The notes: a model not told the origin generated them from the letters alone. 64,000 nt of DNA from RPQJ01 sp963762315 (GCA_963762315.1 CAVXKO010000006.1:558001-622000); one strand, 5' to 3'; shown: positions 16,980-27,447, numbered from the stretch's first letter. Numbers and translations are program-made.

Positions 16980-18128
16980 AACTGCCTCAATTTCACGGCG
17001 GCGGCGTCGAGCGTGGCCTCGTGCTTCGCGAAACAGAAGCGGATCACACGCTCCGGCGGCGGCTCCGCGGAGAATACGGAAATCGGGATCACCGCAACAC
17101 CGGCGCTTTTCGCCATCCAGCGCGCGAACTCGACGTCGGGCAGCTCGCTCAACTCCGAATAGTCCGCAAGCTGGAAATACGTGCCGGCGGAGGGCCGGAA
17201 GCGGAAGCGTGTGCCGGCAAGGATGGACGCGAAATGATCGCGCTTGCGCTGGTAGAACGCCGGCAGGTCCCGCGCGTGCTGCGGGCATTCGCGCAGGAAA
17301 TCGGCCAGCGCCGCCTGCAGCGGCGTGGCGACGGCGAACTGCACGAACTGGTGCACCTTGCGGAACTCGGCGGTCAACGCGGCGGGCGCGACGCAATAGG
17401 CGACCTTCCAACCGGTGGCGTGGAAGGTCTTGCCGAACGACGAGACGACGAAACTGCGGGCCGCCAGTTCCGGCCGGCCGAGCAGGCTGAGATGCGGCTG
17501 ACCGTCGAACACCATGTGCTCGTAGACTTCATCGGAGAGCACGAATGCGCGCGTGCCGCGCAGCACGTCCGCCAGCGCATCGAGGTCCGACGGCGTGAAC
17601 ACGGCGCCGCTCGGATTGTGCGGCGTGTTCACGATCAGCAACCGCGTCCGCGGCGTCGATCGCGTCGCGCACGCGGTCCCAGTCAACCGAGAAATCGGGC
17701 CGGCGCAGCGGCACGTGCACGGTGAGGCCACCCGCCAACGCCACCGACGGCTCGTACGAGTCGTACGACGGATCGAGCACGATGACTTCGTCGCCCGGCC
17801 GCACCACCGCCTGGATCGCGGCGAACAGCGCCTCGGTGCCGCCCGAGGTGACGGTCACCTCGGTCTCGGCATCGACGGTGGCGCCGTAGTACTCCCGCAC
17901 CTTGCGCGCGATCTCGCCGCGCAACGCCGGCCACCCCGCCATCGGCGCGTACTGGTTCGCGCCCTTGCGCATGTGCTCGGTCACGAGATCCACGAGCCGC
18001 GCCGGCGGATCGAAATCCGGGAAACCCTGCGAAAGGTTGATCGCGCCGCACTCCGCCGCGAGGCGCGACATCACCGTGAAGATCGTGGTGCCGACGCGCG
18101 GCAGCTTCGAAGTGAGCGGCGGGCTCAC
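16976..18128 (-). CDS. YbdL/KAT-type class I aminotransferase (one frame break)
   Basis: This PLP aminotransferase of ~384 aa resembles methionine/glutamine-preferring aminotransferase YbdL and kynurenine aminotransferases. The N-terminal part shows INLSQGFPDFDPPARLVDL, NQYAPMAGWPALRGEIARK and TSGGTEALFAAIQA. The C-terminal part shows LLIVNTPHNPSGAVFTP, LSDEVYEHMVFDG, and the PLP lysine in SSFGKTFHATGWKVAYCVAP. The halves lie in different frames with the join near 17650-17660; removing one G from GCCGCGGACGCGG restores AATRLLIVNTP. Domains are complete, so I treat it as a real gene with a sequence error. It is first in the coupled aminotransferase/omega-amidase/PLP-enzyme operon. Confidence 0.85.
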
Positions 18129-18177
18129 GGCAGCACCGGCGACATCCGAAGCGCGGGCAGCGCGGCGGCGGACGCGA

Positions 18178-18273
18178 CCCGGAGAAATTCCGGGAGACCG
18201 TCACGCGGCATGGACGCCGCGTGCGAGCCTACAGGGATGTATTCACGGCGTGTCTCCCGGAATTTGCTCCGGG
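18178..18273. repeat. Long near-perfect inverted repeat with nested palindrome
   Basis: The left arm (18178-18198, CCCGGAGAAATTCC followed by GGGAGAC) pairs with the right arm (18252-18273). Only one extra base on the right interrupts a ~21-bp stem. The ~53-nt interior holds a second palindrome (ACGCGGC ... GCCGCGT, about 18203-18221). It lies between the aminotransferase start and the ppgK stop. It could be a mobile REP-type element, an attenuator or a protein-binding cruciform; nothing in it codes. Confidence 0.7.
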
Positions 18274-18336
18274 TTGCGGCCGGCTGGCCGCGCCGCAGAT
18301 ACGGCATGTCACCGAGAGCCGCACGGCCGCCATCGC

Positions 18337-19086
18337 TCACTTCTGCAGCGCCGCCGCGGCCATCGCGGCCCCGATGATGCCGGCATCGTTGCCGAAATGC
18401 GCGCGCACGATCTCCGCGCGGCTCTGCAGGAGGTCGCCGAACTGCTCCCAGTTCTCGGTGACGCCGCCGCCGATGATGAAGAGGTCCGGCCAGAAGAGCG
18501 AGTGATACGCCTCGAGCACGAGGTTCACCGCCTCCGTCCACTCGTGCCAGTCGAGGTCCCGATCCGCGCGCACCTTCGCGGACGCCCGATGCTCCGCTTC
18601 CTGGCCGCGCACCTCGAGGTGGCCGAGTTCCGTGTTCGGCAGCAGCTTGCCGTCGATGAAGAGCGCACTGCCGATGCCGGTGCCGAGCGTCAGGACCATG
18701 ACCGTGCCGTCGCGCCCTTTCCCGGCGCCCAGCGTCATTTCCGCGATGCCCGCCGCATCCGCATCGTTGAGAAAGGCCACGGGCCGCTGGATGCGCGCCT
18801 GCAGCTGGCCGCGCGCATTGGTGCCGATCCAGCGCTTGTCGATGTTGGCCGCGGTCCACGCCACGCCCTGCTTCGTCACGGCCGGAAAGGCGAGGCCGAC
18901 CGGGCCCGCCGACGGCAGTTCGTCGGCCATGGCCGCCAGCATCGCGATCACGTCGTCCGGCGCGGCGCTCGCGGGCGTCGGCCACTTGAGCACCTCGCCC
19001 AGGACCCGGCCCGCCACGGGATCGACCAGGCCCGCCTTGACGAACGAGCCGCCCACGTCGAAAGCGAGAATCGGAGCGTCAGGCAC
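18337..19086 (-). CDS. ppgK: Polyphosphate glucokinase (ROK family)
   Basis: This 249-aa polyphosphate--glucose phosphotransferase phosphorylates glucose with inorganic polyphosphate and usually also ATP. Motifs are the phosphate loop LAFDVGGSFVKAGLVD, the catalytic Asp in FLNDADAAGIAE, TLGTGIGSALFIDGKLLPNT and ELGHLEVRG. This set is specific to PpgK. The zinc Cys cluster of ordinary ROK kinases is absent, as expected for PpgK. It ends ~210 bp before the aminotransferase start and begins 2 bp before the potI stop, so it may be the distal gene of the pot operon. Cytoplasmic. Confidence 0.92.
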   Translation of the reverse strand: MPDAPILAFDVGGSFVKAGLVDPVAGRVLGEVLKWPTPASAAPDDVIAMLAAMADELPSAGPVGLAFPAVTKQGVAWTAANIDKRWIGTNARGQLQARIQRPVAFLNDADAAGIAEMTLGAGKGRDGTVMVLTLGTGIGSALFIDGKLLPNTELGHLEVRGQEAEHRASAKVRADRDLDWHEWTEAVNLVLEAYHSLFWPDLFIIGGGVTENWEQFGDLLQSRAEIVRAHFGNDAGIIGAAMAAAALQK

Positions 19087-19088
19087 GG

Positions 19089-19958
19089 TCAGGCCTTCTT
19101 GAGGCTCTCGATCATCTGCTGGTTGGCCGCGAGCGCCATCTGGGCGTCGCGCTCCTTCGCCTTCTGCTGCCTCGTCATCATGACCCCCGCGACGATCACG
19201 CCGATGGTGACGATCGTCACCAGGATCGTTGCGAGCGCGTTGATGTCCGGGCTCACCCCGAGGCGCACCTTGGAGAAGATCACCATCGGCAGCGTGCTCG
19301 AGCCCGGTCCGGCGACGAAGCTCGTGATCACGAGGTCATCGAGGGAGAGCGTAAACGCCAGCAGCCAGCCCGACATCAGCGCCGGCGCGATGATCGGCAG
19401 CGTGATCAGGAAGAACACCTTGAAAGGACGCGCCCCCAGGTCCATGGCCGCCTCTTCCAGCGAATCGTCCATCTGGGCGAGGCGCGACTGCACGATGACC
19501 GTGACGTAGGCCATCGTGAGCGTGACGTGCGCGATGATGATCGTCGTCATGCCGCGGCCCGCCGGCCAGCCGATCAACTGCTCCATCGTGACGAAGAGCA
19601 GCAGCAGCGACAGGCCCGTGATCACTTCGGGCATGACGAGCGGCGCGGTGGTGAGGCCCGACAGCAGCGTGCGGCCCTTGAACGGCCCGAAGCGCGCGAG
19701 CACCAGCCCGGCGATCGTGCCGAGCACGACGGCCAGCGTCGCGGAGGCCGTCGCCACCTGCAGGCTCAACCAGGCAGCGCTCAGGATCTGCCTGTTGTGC
19801 AGCAACTCGCCGTACCACTTCGTCGAGAACCCGCCCCAGACGGTGACGAGCTTCGAAGCGTTGAACGAGTAGAAGATCAGCGACGCGACCGGGATGTACA
19901 GGAACGCGAACCCGAGGAACAGCGACACGATGCGAAACCAAGGACGGTCCTGGTTCAT
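19089..19958 (-). CDS. potI: Putrescine/polyamine ABC transporter permease
   Basis: This 289-aa inner-membrane permease has about six TM helices and the EAA-type loop for ATPase contact (SLEEAAMDLGARPFKVFFLI). Other recognisable PotI stretches are FYSFNASKLVTVWGGFSTKW, TTAPLVMPEVITGLSLLLLF and LAFTLSLDDLVITSFVAGPG. It pairs with PotH to form the translocation channel. Its start overlaps the potH stop by 4 bp. The cytoplasmic tail after the last helix is rich in Lys/Gln (RQQKAKERDAQ). Confidence 0.94.
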   Translation of the reverse strand: MNQDRPWFRIVSLFLGFAFLYIPVASLIFYSFNASKLVTVWGGFSTKWYGELLHNRQILSAAWLSLQVATASATLAVVLGTIAGLVLARFGPFKGRTLLSGLTTAPLVMPEVITGLSLLLLFVTMEQLIGWPAGRGMTTIIIAHVTLTMAYVTVIVQSRLAQMDDSLEEAAMDLGARPFKVFFLITLPIIAPALMSGWLLAFTLSLDDLVITSFVAGPGSSTLPMVIFSKVRLGVSPDINALATILVTIVTIGVIVAGVMMTRQQKAKERDAQMALAANQQMIESLKKA

Positions 19959-20865
19959 TTGCGCGCCCCCTCCGCCTGTTCCGCATTCTGCGCGCGGTCG
20001 AGGAACATGATCGGGATGACCAGGAACAGCAGCAGCGCGATCGCCACGGCGCTGGCGATCGGCCAGTCACGGTTGTTGAAGAACTCGGTCCACAGGACCT
20101 TGCCGATCATCAGCATGCCCGGATCGCCGAGCAGCGACGGGATCACGAACTCGCCCACCGCCGGGATGAACACCAGCAGGCAGCCGGCGAGGATGCCGTG
20201 CAGAGACAGCGGCAGCGTGATCTTGAGGAACGCCTGCCAGGGCTTGCAGCCGAGGTCGGCCGCCGCCTCGAGCAGCGTCAGGTCCATCTTCTCGAGGTTC
20301 GCGTACAGCGGCAGGATCATGAACGGCAGGTACGAGTAGACGATGCCGACGTACACCGCGAAGTCCGTCTGCAGCATCTGGATGGGCTCGTGGATGATGC
20401 CGAGCGACATCAGCAGGTTGTTCAGCAGACCGTTGTTCTTGAGGATGCCGATCCAGGCGTAGACGCGCAGCAGGAACGACGTGAAGAAAGGCAGCGTCAC
20501 GAGCAGCAGCAGGATGTTGCGCGTGGACGTGCTGCTGCGCGCCATCGAGTACGCGATCGGATATCCGATCAGCAGGCACAGCAGCGTCGAGACGGCGGCG
20601 ACCTTGATGGAGTTGAGGTAGGCCTTGATGTAGAGGTTGTCCTCCACCAGGAACAGGAAATTGCCCAGGTTCAACTGTACCTGGAGCACCTTCTCCGACG
20701 CCCAGTGGAACAGCGGCACGTAGGGCGGCATCGCGATCTGCGACGACGAGAAGCTGATCTTCAGCACGATCACGAAGGGGACCAGGAAGAACAGCAGCAG
20801 CCACAGGTACGGGACGGACGTGACGAGCGTGCGGCCGGAAGGCACCCAGCGCTGCAGCCAACGCG

Positions 20866-20869
<4 letters not shown>
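19955..20869 (-). CDS. potH: Putrescine/polyamine ABC transporter permease
   Basis: This 304-aa permease begins MTRWLQRWVPSGRTLVTS and has six TM helices. It has the ABC-permease EAA loop (LTLLEAAADLGCKPWQAFLK) and the family segments NNGLLNNLLMSLGII and GEFVIPSLLGDPGMLMIGKV. I chose ATG 20869, which overlaps the potG stop by 4 bp; the frame is open further upstream only as an overlap with potG. With PotI it forms the membrane channel of the PotFGHI-type importer. Confidence 0.94.
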
Positions 20870-22011
<1,142 letters not shown>

Positions 22012-22060
22012 GGGGTCCCTGTCGTATGGATCTTGCGGTCTGCGCCGGAAACAGCCGCGC

Positions 22061-23224
22061 TCAGCGGCCCGTCGTGAAACGGGTCCACGAGCGATTGAGC
22101 AGTCGCGTGAACTCCGCCGACTTGCTCAGGTTCGGCTGCAGGCGCGCCTTCACCTCGGGCGTCGGGTAGATGCCCGGGTCGTTGCGCAGCGCCTCGTTCA
22201 CGAGCGCTGTCGCCTTCAGGTTGGCGTTTGCGTAGTTGACGAAATCGGAGTTCTTCGCGGCCACTTCCGGTCGCATCAGGTAGTCGATGAACAGGAGCGC
22301 GTTTTCCGGGTGCTGCGCGTCGGCGGGGATGGCGAGCGTGTCGAACCACATCAGCGCGCCTTCCTTCGGGATCGAGTACTTGACCTGCACCGGCTTGCCC
22401 GCCTCGGCCGCCCGGTCGCGTGCCTGCAGCATGTCGCCGCTGTAGCCCACCGCGACGCAGATGTCGCCGTTCGCGAGCGCGTCGATGTACTGCGAGCTGG
22501 TGATGGTGCGGATGTACGGCCGGATGCGGACCAGCGCGTCTTCGGCGAGCTTCAGGTCCGCCTCGGACTGGCTGTTCGGATCCTTGCCGAGGTAGAGCAG
22601 CGCCGTGGCCACCATGTCCGTCGGGTCCTCGAGCACGGAAACGCCGCAGCCCTTGAACTTGGAGATCACGGCCGGATCGAAGATGAAGCTCCAGCTGTCG
22701 ACCGGCGCGTTTGGATCGATCTTCCGGACCTTGGCTTCGTCGTAGCCGATGCCGGTCGTGCCCCACATGTAGACGACGCCGTACTCGTTGCCCGGGTCGT
22801 GCCCGGCCGCGCGCTGCAGCAGCTCGGGGTCGAGGTTGGCTAGATTCGGCAGCTTCGACTTGTCGAGCTTGCGGAACACGCCGGCCTTGATCTGACGCTC
22901 GAGGAAGTAGGCGCTAGGCACGACGATGTCGTAGCCGGAATTGCCGGTCAGCAGCTTCGTCTCTAGCACTTCGTTCGCGTCGAAGACGTCGTAACGTACC
23001 TTGATGCCCGTTTCCTTCTGGAAGTCCTCGAGCACCGCCGGGTCGATGTAGTCCGACCAGTTGTAGACGTTGAGTACCTTCTCCTCGGCATTCGCAGCGT
23101 TGGGGCCCGTACCGGCTCCGGCGTCCGGGGCGGCGGCCCCTGTCGGGGCGGACGACTGCTTGCCGCAAGCGGCCATCAGCAGGGCGACGGCGGCAAGTGC
23201 GGCCGTCCGGATCGTGATTCGCAT
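22061..23224 (-). CDS. potF: Putrescine-binding lipoprotein, copy 1
   Basis: This 387-aa periplasmic binding protein of the PotD/PotF family is made as a lipoprotein: MRITIRTAALAAVALLMAAC has a lipobox ending at Cys20, followed by an Ala/Gly linker. Family blocks are LNVYNWSDYIDPAVLEDFQK, GIKVRYDVFDANEVLETKLL, YMWGTTGIGYDEAKV and LLFIDYLMRPEVAAKN. I chose ATG 23224 because a CGGGAG site precedes it and the lipoprotein signal starts there. It lies 49 bp upstream of potG. It is a tandem paralogue of the gene at 23388-24551. Confidence 0.93.
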   Translation of the reverse strand: MRITIRTAALAAVALLMAACGKQSSAPTGAAAPDAGAGTGPNAANAEEKVLNVYNWSDYIDPAVLEDFQKETGIKVRYDVFDANEVLETKLLTGNSGYDIVVPSAYFLERQIKAGVFRKLDKSKLPNLANLDPELLQRAAGHDPGNEYGVVYMWGTTGIGYDEAKVRKIDPNAPVDSWSFIFDPAVISKFKGCGVSVLEDPTDMVATALLYLGKDPNSQSEADLKLAEDALVRIRPYIRTITSSQYIDALANGDICVAVGYSGDMLQARDRAAEAGKPVQVKYSIPKEGALMWFDTLAIPADAQHPENALLFIDYLMRPEVAAKNSDFVNYANANLKATALVNEALRNDPGIYPTPEVKARLQPNLSKSAEFTRLLNRSWTRFTTGR

Positions 23225-23325
23225 GTGGGCTCCCGAGTTCGCCGGGCGGCCCGTCCCCAGGCGCAAGCCGCGGCAGTGCCGAAGGTTATAGCTCAGCAGC
23301 CCCGCATTGGGTAGGCCGCCGGATG

Positions 23326-23367
23326 AAAAGCGGCGCGGCCGGAGCAGGATGCTCCGACCGCCCCGCG
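23326..23367 (-). terminator. Probable intrinsic terminator after potF copy 2
   Basis: On the minus strand a GC-rich hairpin built around CGGAGCA / TGCTCCG (23340-23346 with 23350-23356), extended by GC-rich flanks, is followed by TTTT (23326-23329). It lies just downstream of the stop of the second potF. It could partly insulate that gene from the potFGHI operon. Confidence 0.5.
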
Positions 23368-23387
23368 CGTACCCATCGTCCGGATGC

Positions 23388-24551
23388 CTAGTTTCCGGTG
23401 GTGAAGCGGGTCCAGGTGCGGTTCAGCTGGCGCGTGAACTCCGGGGACCGGGCCAGGTTCGGAAACAGCTTGTCCATGACTTCCTTCGGCGGGTAGATGC
23501 TCGGGTCGTTGTGGACGGCGGGGTCAAGCAGCGCGACGGACGCGGCGTTGCCGTTCGCATATTGAATGAAGTTCGAGTTCGCGGCGGCCACCTCGGGCCT
23601 CATCATGTAGTTGATGAACGCGTGCGCGTTGTCCGGGTGCGGCGCATCGGCCGGCATCGCGTACATGTCGAACCAGATGATCGTGCCTTCCTTCGGGACG
23701 CTGAGCGCGATGTCGACGCCCTGCCCCGCTTCCTGCGCGCGCGACTTCGCCATCAGGATGTCGCCGGACCAGCCGAGCGAGATGCAGATGTCGCCGTTCG
23801 CCAGCGAGTCGATGTACTGCGAGCTGTGGATCATGCGGATGTACGGGCGGATCTTCATCAGCAGGTCTTCCGCTGCCTTGAGGTCCTCCGGCTTCTCGCT
23901 GTTCGGGTCCTTGCCAAGGTAGGCGAGGACCACGCCCACCACTTCATCCGGCGCATCGAGCACCGAGATGCCGCAGTCCTTGAACTTGGCGGCTTGCTTC
24001 GGATCGAAGATCAGGTTCCAGCTGTCGACCGGAGCCTTCGGGTCGATCGCCAACACCTTCTTGACGTTGTAGCCGATCGCGTCCGTGCCCCACATGTGGT
24101 TCACGGCGTACTGGTTGCCCGGGTCGTGCAGGGCGACGCGCTGCAGGATGTTCGGGTCGAGGTTCTTCCAGTTCGGCAGCTTCGACTTGTCGAGCTTCTG
24201 GAACACGCCCGCCTTGATCTGCAGTTCGAGGAACGAAGCCGAAGGGACCACCACGTCGTAACCCGTGTTGCCGGCGAGCAGCTTCGTCTGCAGCACCTCG
24301 TTCGTGTCGAACACGTCGTAGTTGACCTTGATGCCGGTCTCCTTCGTGAAGGCTTCCAGCATCTTGGGGTCGATGTAGTCCGACCAGTTGTAGACGTTGA
24401 CCACTTTCTCTTCGTTGGAAGCCGGCGCAGCGGCAGATGCCGAATCGGCCGGCTTGGCAGCCGGTGCCGGTTCCTCGGACTTCTTGCCGCACCCGACGAG
24501 CATGGTGGCGGCGACCAGGCCCATCAGCCCGGCGCGAATGCTGATTGTCAT
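23388..24551 (-). CDS. potF: Putrescine/polyamine-binding lipoprotein, copy 2
   Basis: This 387-aa PotF paralogue is also a predicted lipoprotein (MTISIRAGLMGLVAATMLVG then Cys21). Blocks match the family: VVNVYNWSDYIDPKMLEAF, GIKVNYDVFDTNEVLQTKLL, NHMWGTDAIGYNVKKVLAID and AFINYMMRPEVAAANSNF. It is the same length as copy 1 and clearly a tandem duplication that has diverged, perhaps toward another polyamine such as spermidine. It precedes potF-potGHI in transcription and follows spuC after a ~120-bp gap likely to hold its promoter. Confidence 0.93.
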   Translation of the reverse strand: MTISIRAGLMGLVAATMLVGCGKKSEEPAPAAKPADSASAAAPASNEEKVVNVYNWSDYIDPKMLEAFTKETGIKVNYDVFDTNEVLQTKLLAGNTGYDVVVPSASFLELQIKAGVFQKLDKSKLPNWKNLDPNILQRVALHDPGNQYAVNHMWGTDAIGYNVKKVLAIDPKAPVDSWNLIFDPKQAAKFKDCGISVLDAPDEVVGVVLAYLGKDPNSEKPEDLKAAEDLLMKIRPYIRMIHSSQYIDSLANGDICISLGWSGDILMAKSRAQEAGQGVDIALSVPKEGTIIWFDMYAMPADAPHPDNAHAFINYMMRPEVAAANSNFIQYANGNAASVALLDPAVHNDPSIYPPKEVMDKLFPNLARSPEFTRQLNRTWTRFTTGN

Positions 24552-24670
24552 CGTAACGGTACCCCTGTTGCGGTGTGACGAGGCGAGGCCCCTGGGCCGG
24601 GCCGAGCCGGAAAATCATCCTGCGTTGTATAGCGCAATCGGCACGCAGTGACCAGACGCTCGCGCGGCCT

Positions 24671-26068
24671 TTACAGCCGGCCTTCTGCCTTGCAGCGGGC
24701 CAGGGTCAGGTCGAGGCAGCGCCAGGCCTTCTCGGCCAGTTCGTCGACCTGTTCGCGATTGATGACCAGCGGCGGCGACACGATCATCGTGTCGCGCACG
24801 GCGCGCATGATCAGGCCGTTCTGGAAGCAGAAGTCGCGGCAGATCGTGCCGACCTCGCCCCGGTTGTCGAAGAACCGGCGCGAGCCCTTGTCCCGGACCA
24901 GTTCCAGGGCCCCGATCAGGCCCATCGAGCGGGCCTCGCCGACCAGGGGGTGTTCCGCCAGTTGGCGCCACTTGCTCGCGAGGTACGGCCCCATCTCGTC
25001 GCGGGTGCGGGGGACCAGGCCCTCCTGCTGGATGAGCGTGAGGTTCACGCTGGCCACCGCGCAGGCCACGGGATGGCCCGAGTAGGTGAAGCCGTGGGCG
25101 AACTCGCCGCCCTTGTCGATCAGCACGTCGGCAATCCGGTCGCCCACCATGACGCCGCCGATCGGCAGGTAGCCCGATGACAGGCCCTTGGCGATGGTCA
25201 TCAGGTCCGGCTTGATGCCGAAGCGCTCCGACCCGAACCAGTACCCGGTCCGGCCGAACCCGCAGATCACCTCGTCCGCCACCAGCAGGATGCCATAGCG
25301 ATCGCAGATCTTCTGGATCTCGGGCCAGTAGGTGTCCGGCGGAATGATCACGCCGCCCGCGCCCTGGATCGGCTCGCCGATGAACGCGGCCACCCGGTTC
25401 GGGCCCAGCGCCAGGATCTTGTCCTCGAGCGTGCGGGCGATCTTGACGCCGAACTCGGCGGGCGAAAGGTCCCCGCCCTCCCCATACCAGTAGGGTTGCG
25501 GGATGTGGACGATGTCCGGAATCGGCAGCCCCCCCTGCTCGTGCATGAAACCCATGCCGCCGAGGCTGGCGCCGGCCATGGTGCTGCCGTGGTAGGCGTT
25601 CTGGCGGCTGATGATGACCTTGCGCTCGGGCTGCCCGAGCAGGTCCCAGTAGCGGCGCACGAGGCGCACCACGGTGTCGTTGCCCTCGGACCCCGAACCC
25701 GTGAAGAACACATGGTTGAACTGCGGTGGCGTGAGATCCACGAGCTGCTTCGCCAGTTCGATGGCCGGTGGGTGGGCCGTCTGGAAGAAGCTGTTGTAGT
25801 ACGGCAGCTCGAGCATCTGCCGGAACGCCGCCTCGGCCAGCTCGCGCCGGCCGTAGCCGAGGTTCACGCACCACAGCCCCGCCATGCCGTCCAGGATGCG
25901 TGCGCCCTCGGAATCATAGAGGTATACACCCTCGGCCTTCACGATCACGCGCGTGCCCTTGGCGGCGAGCTGCTTGAAATCGGTGAACGGGTGCAGGTAG
26001 TGCTGCCGGTCGAGCTGCTGCCAGGCGGCGGTGTTGCGATCGGCGAGATACGGCGCGGGTGACGTCAT
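24671..26068 (-). CDS. spuC: Putrescine--pyruvate aminotransferase (SpuC-type, class III)
   Basis: This 465-aa class-III PLP aminotransferase probably transfers the amino group of putrescine (or a related diamine/polyamine) to pyruvate. It has HPFTDFKQLAAKGTRVIVKA near the N-terminus, FTGSGSEGNDTVVRLVRRYW, ISRQNAYHGSTMAGASLGGM, LLVADEVICGFGRTGYWFGS, and the PLP lysine in LMTIAKGLSSGYLPIGGVMV. These segments are those of SpuC. It is the downstream neighbour of a gamma-glutamylputrescine synthetase gene (37-bp gap), giving the cell both transaminase and gamma-glutamyl routes. Confidence 0.92.
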   Translation of the reverse strand: MTSPAPYLADRNTAAWQQLDRQHYLHPFTDFKQLAAKGTRVIVKAEGVYLYDSEGARILDGMAGLWCVNLGYGRRELAEAAFRQMLELPYYNSFFQTAHPPAIELAKQLVDLTPPQFNHVFFTGSGSEGNDTVVRLVRRYWDLLGQPERKVIISRQNAYHGSTMAGASLGGMGFMHEQGGLPIPDIVHIPQPYWYGEGGDLSPAEFGVKIARTLEDKILALGPNRVAAFIGEPIQGAGGVIIPPDTYWPEIQKICDRYGILLVADEVICGFGRTGYWFGSERFGIKPDLMTIAKGLSSGYLPIGGVMVGDRIADVLIDKGGEFAHGFTYSGHPVACAVASVNLTLIQQEGLVPRTRDEMGPYLASKWRQLAEHPLVGEARSMGLIGALELVRDKGSRRFFDNRGEVGTICRDFCFQNGLIMRAVRDTMIVSPPLVINREQVDELAEKAWRCLDLTLARCKAEGRL

Positions 26069-26104
26069 GGTGTGGTCGACCGGTGAGGTGGGGTGGGTTG
26101 CGGG

Positions 26105-27442
26105 TCAGACGTTGAGCAGAAGGTGCTCGCGCTCCCACGAGCTGATGACCTGCAGGAACGTGTCGTGCTCGCTTTCCTTCACCGCGGTGTACGCGAGGAT
26201 GAAGCGATCGCCGAGCAGGTCGATCAGCGGCCGGCAGTCGCGCAGCAGGCGCACGGCCTCTTCGAGGCTGCGCGGCAGGCCGAACGGCAGCTCGTAGGCG
26301 CTGCCCGAGACCGGCTCCGACGGCTTCAGGCCTTCGAGCATGCCGAGGTAGCCGCAGGCGAGCGAGGCCGCGAGCGCGATGTACGGGTTGGCGTCGGCGC
26401 CCGCGAGACGGTTCTCGACGCGGCGGTTCTCGGCATTCGAGATCGGCACGCGCAGGCCCGCGGTGCGATTGTCGTAGCCCCACTGCGTGTTGATCGGCGC
26501 CAGGTGCCTCAGGATGATGCGGCGGAACGCGTTGACGTTCGGCGCGAACAGGCACATGGCCGAGGGCAGGTACTTCTGCAGGCCCGCGATGTGCGAGAAG
26601 AACAGCTGGCTCGGGTTGCCGTCCTTGTCGCTGAACACGTTCTTGCCGGTCTTGATGTCGACCACGCTCTGGTGGATGTGCATGGCGCTGCCGGGCTCGC
26701 GCGCCATCGGCTTCGACATGAACGTCGCGTACATCTTGTGGCGGAACGCCGCCTCACGCGCCGTGCGCTTGAACATGAACACCTGGTCGGCGAGCGACAT
26801 CGCGTCGCCGTGGATCAGGTTGATCTCCATCTGCGCCGCGCCGTCCTCGTGGATCAGCGTGTCGATCTCGATTTCCTGCGCCTCGCAGAACGCATAGATG
26901 TCGTCGAACAGCGGGTCGAACTCGTTCACCGCCGCGATGCTGTACGACTGGCGGCCGATTTCGGGGCGGCCCGAGCGGCCGACCGGCGGCTTGAGCGGAT
27001 AGTCGGAGTCGATGTTGGGCTCGACGAGGTAGAACTCGAGCTCGGGCGCGACGATCGGCTTCCAGCCCCTGGCGGCGTACATGTCGAGGATGTGGCGCAG
27101 CACGTAGCGCGGCGCCATCGTGACGGGCCGGCCGTCGTGGTAGAAGGCGTCGTGGATCACCTGTGCCGTCGGCTCGGGCGCCCAGGGCACCACGCGCGTC
27201 GTCGCCGGATCGGCCTTCAGCACGATGTCGATCTCCGAGGGACTGATGGCGCGATCGTCCTCCGGGTACTCGCCGGTCACGGTCTGCAGGAAGATGCTTT
27301 CGGGCATGCGCATGCCCTCGTCTTCCGCGAACTTCATCGCGGGCATCACCTTGCCGCGCGCGATGCCGGCCATGTCGGGAAGGACGGCTTCCACTTCCGA
27401 GATGCCGTGTTCCTTGAAGAATTGCTGGATCGGGGTACTCAT
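26105..27442 (-). CDS. puuA: Glutamine synthetase family: gamma-glutamylputrescine synthetase, copy 1
   Basis: This 445-aa GS-family ligase probably couples glutamate to putrescine or another polyamine with ATP, the first step of the gamma-glutamyl pathway. Metal-ligand and catalytic strings are visible: VAPELEFYLVEPN, GAAQMEINLIHGD, SAMHIHQSVVDI, NRTAGLRVPISNAENRRVEN and RLAGADANPYIALAASL. Start ATG 27442 follows the puuD stop by 5 bp. The open frame extends upstream only into puuD. It is shorter in its N-terminal domain than true GlnA and lacks the adenylylation tyrosine region, as expected for PuuA/SpuB-type enzymes. Confidence 0.9.
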   Translation of the reverse strand: MSTPIQQFFKEHGISEVEAVLPDMAGIARGKVMPAMKFAEDEGMRMPESIFLQTVTGEYPEDDRAISPSEIDIVLKADPATTRVVPWAPEPTAQVIHDAFYHDGRPVTMAPRYVLRHILDMYAARGWKPIVAPELEFYLVEPNIDSDYPLKPPVGRSGRPEIGRQSYSIAAVNEFDPLFDDIYAFCEAQEIEIDTLIHEDGAAQMEINLIHGDAMSLADQVFMFKRTAREAAFRHKMYATFMSKPMAREPGSAMHIHQSVVDIKTGKNVFSDKDGNPSQLFFSHIAGLQKYLPSAMCLFAPNVNAFRRIILRHLAPINTQWGYDNRTAGLRVPISNAENRRVENRLAGADANPYIALAASLACGYLGMLEGLKPSEPVSGSAYELPFGLPRSLEEAVRLLRDCRPLIDLLGDRFILAYTAVKESEHDTFLQVISSWEREHLLLNV

Positions 27443-27447
27443 GGTCG

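Noticed and set aside
16980..17411. N-terminal extension of the omega-amidase
   Set aside because: The extension lies wholly inside the aminotransferase in another frame; ATG 16979 gives the standard length.
23281..23387. Small gene between the two potF genes
   Set aside because: Only a terminator-like hairpin and no start with a ribosome-binding site.
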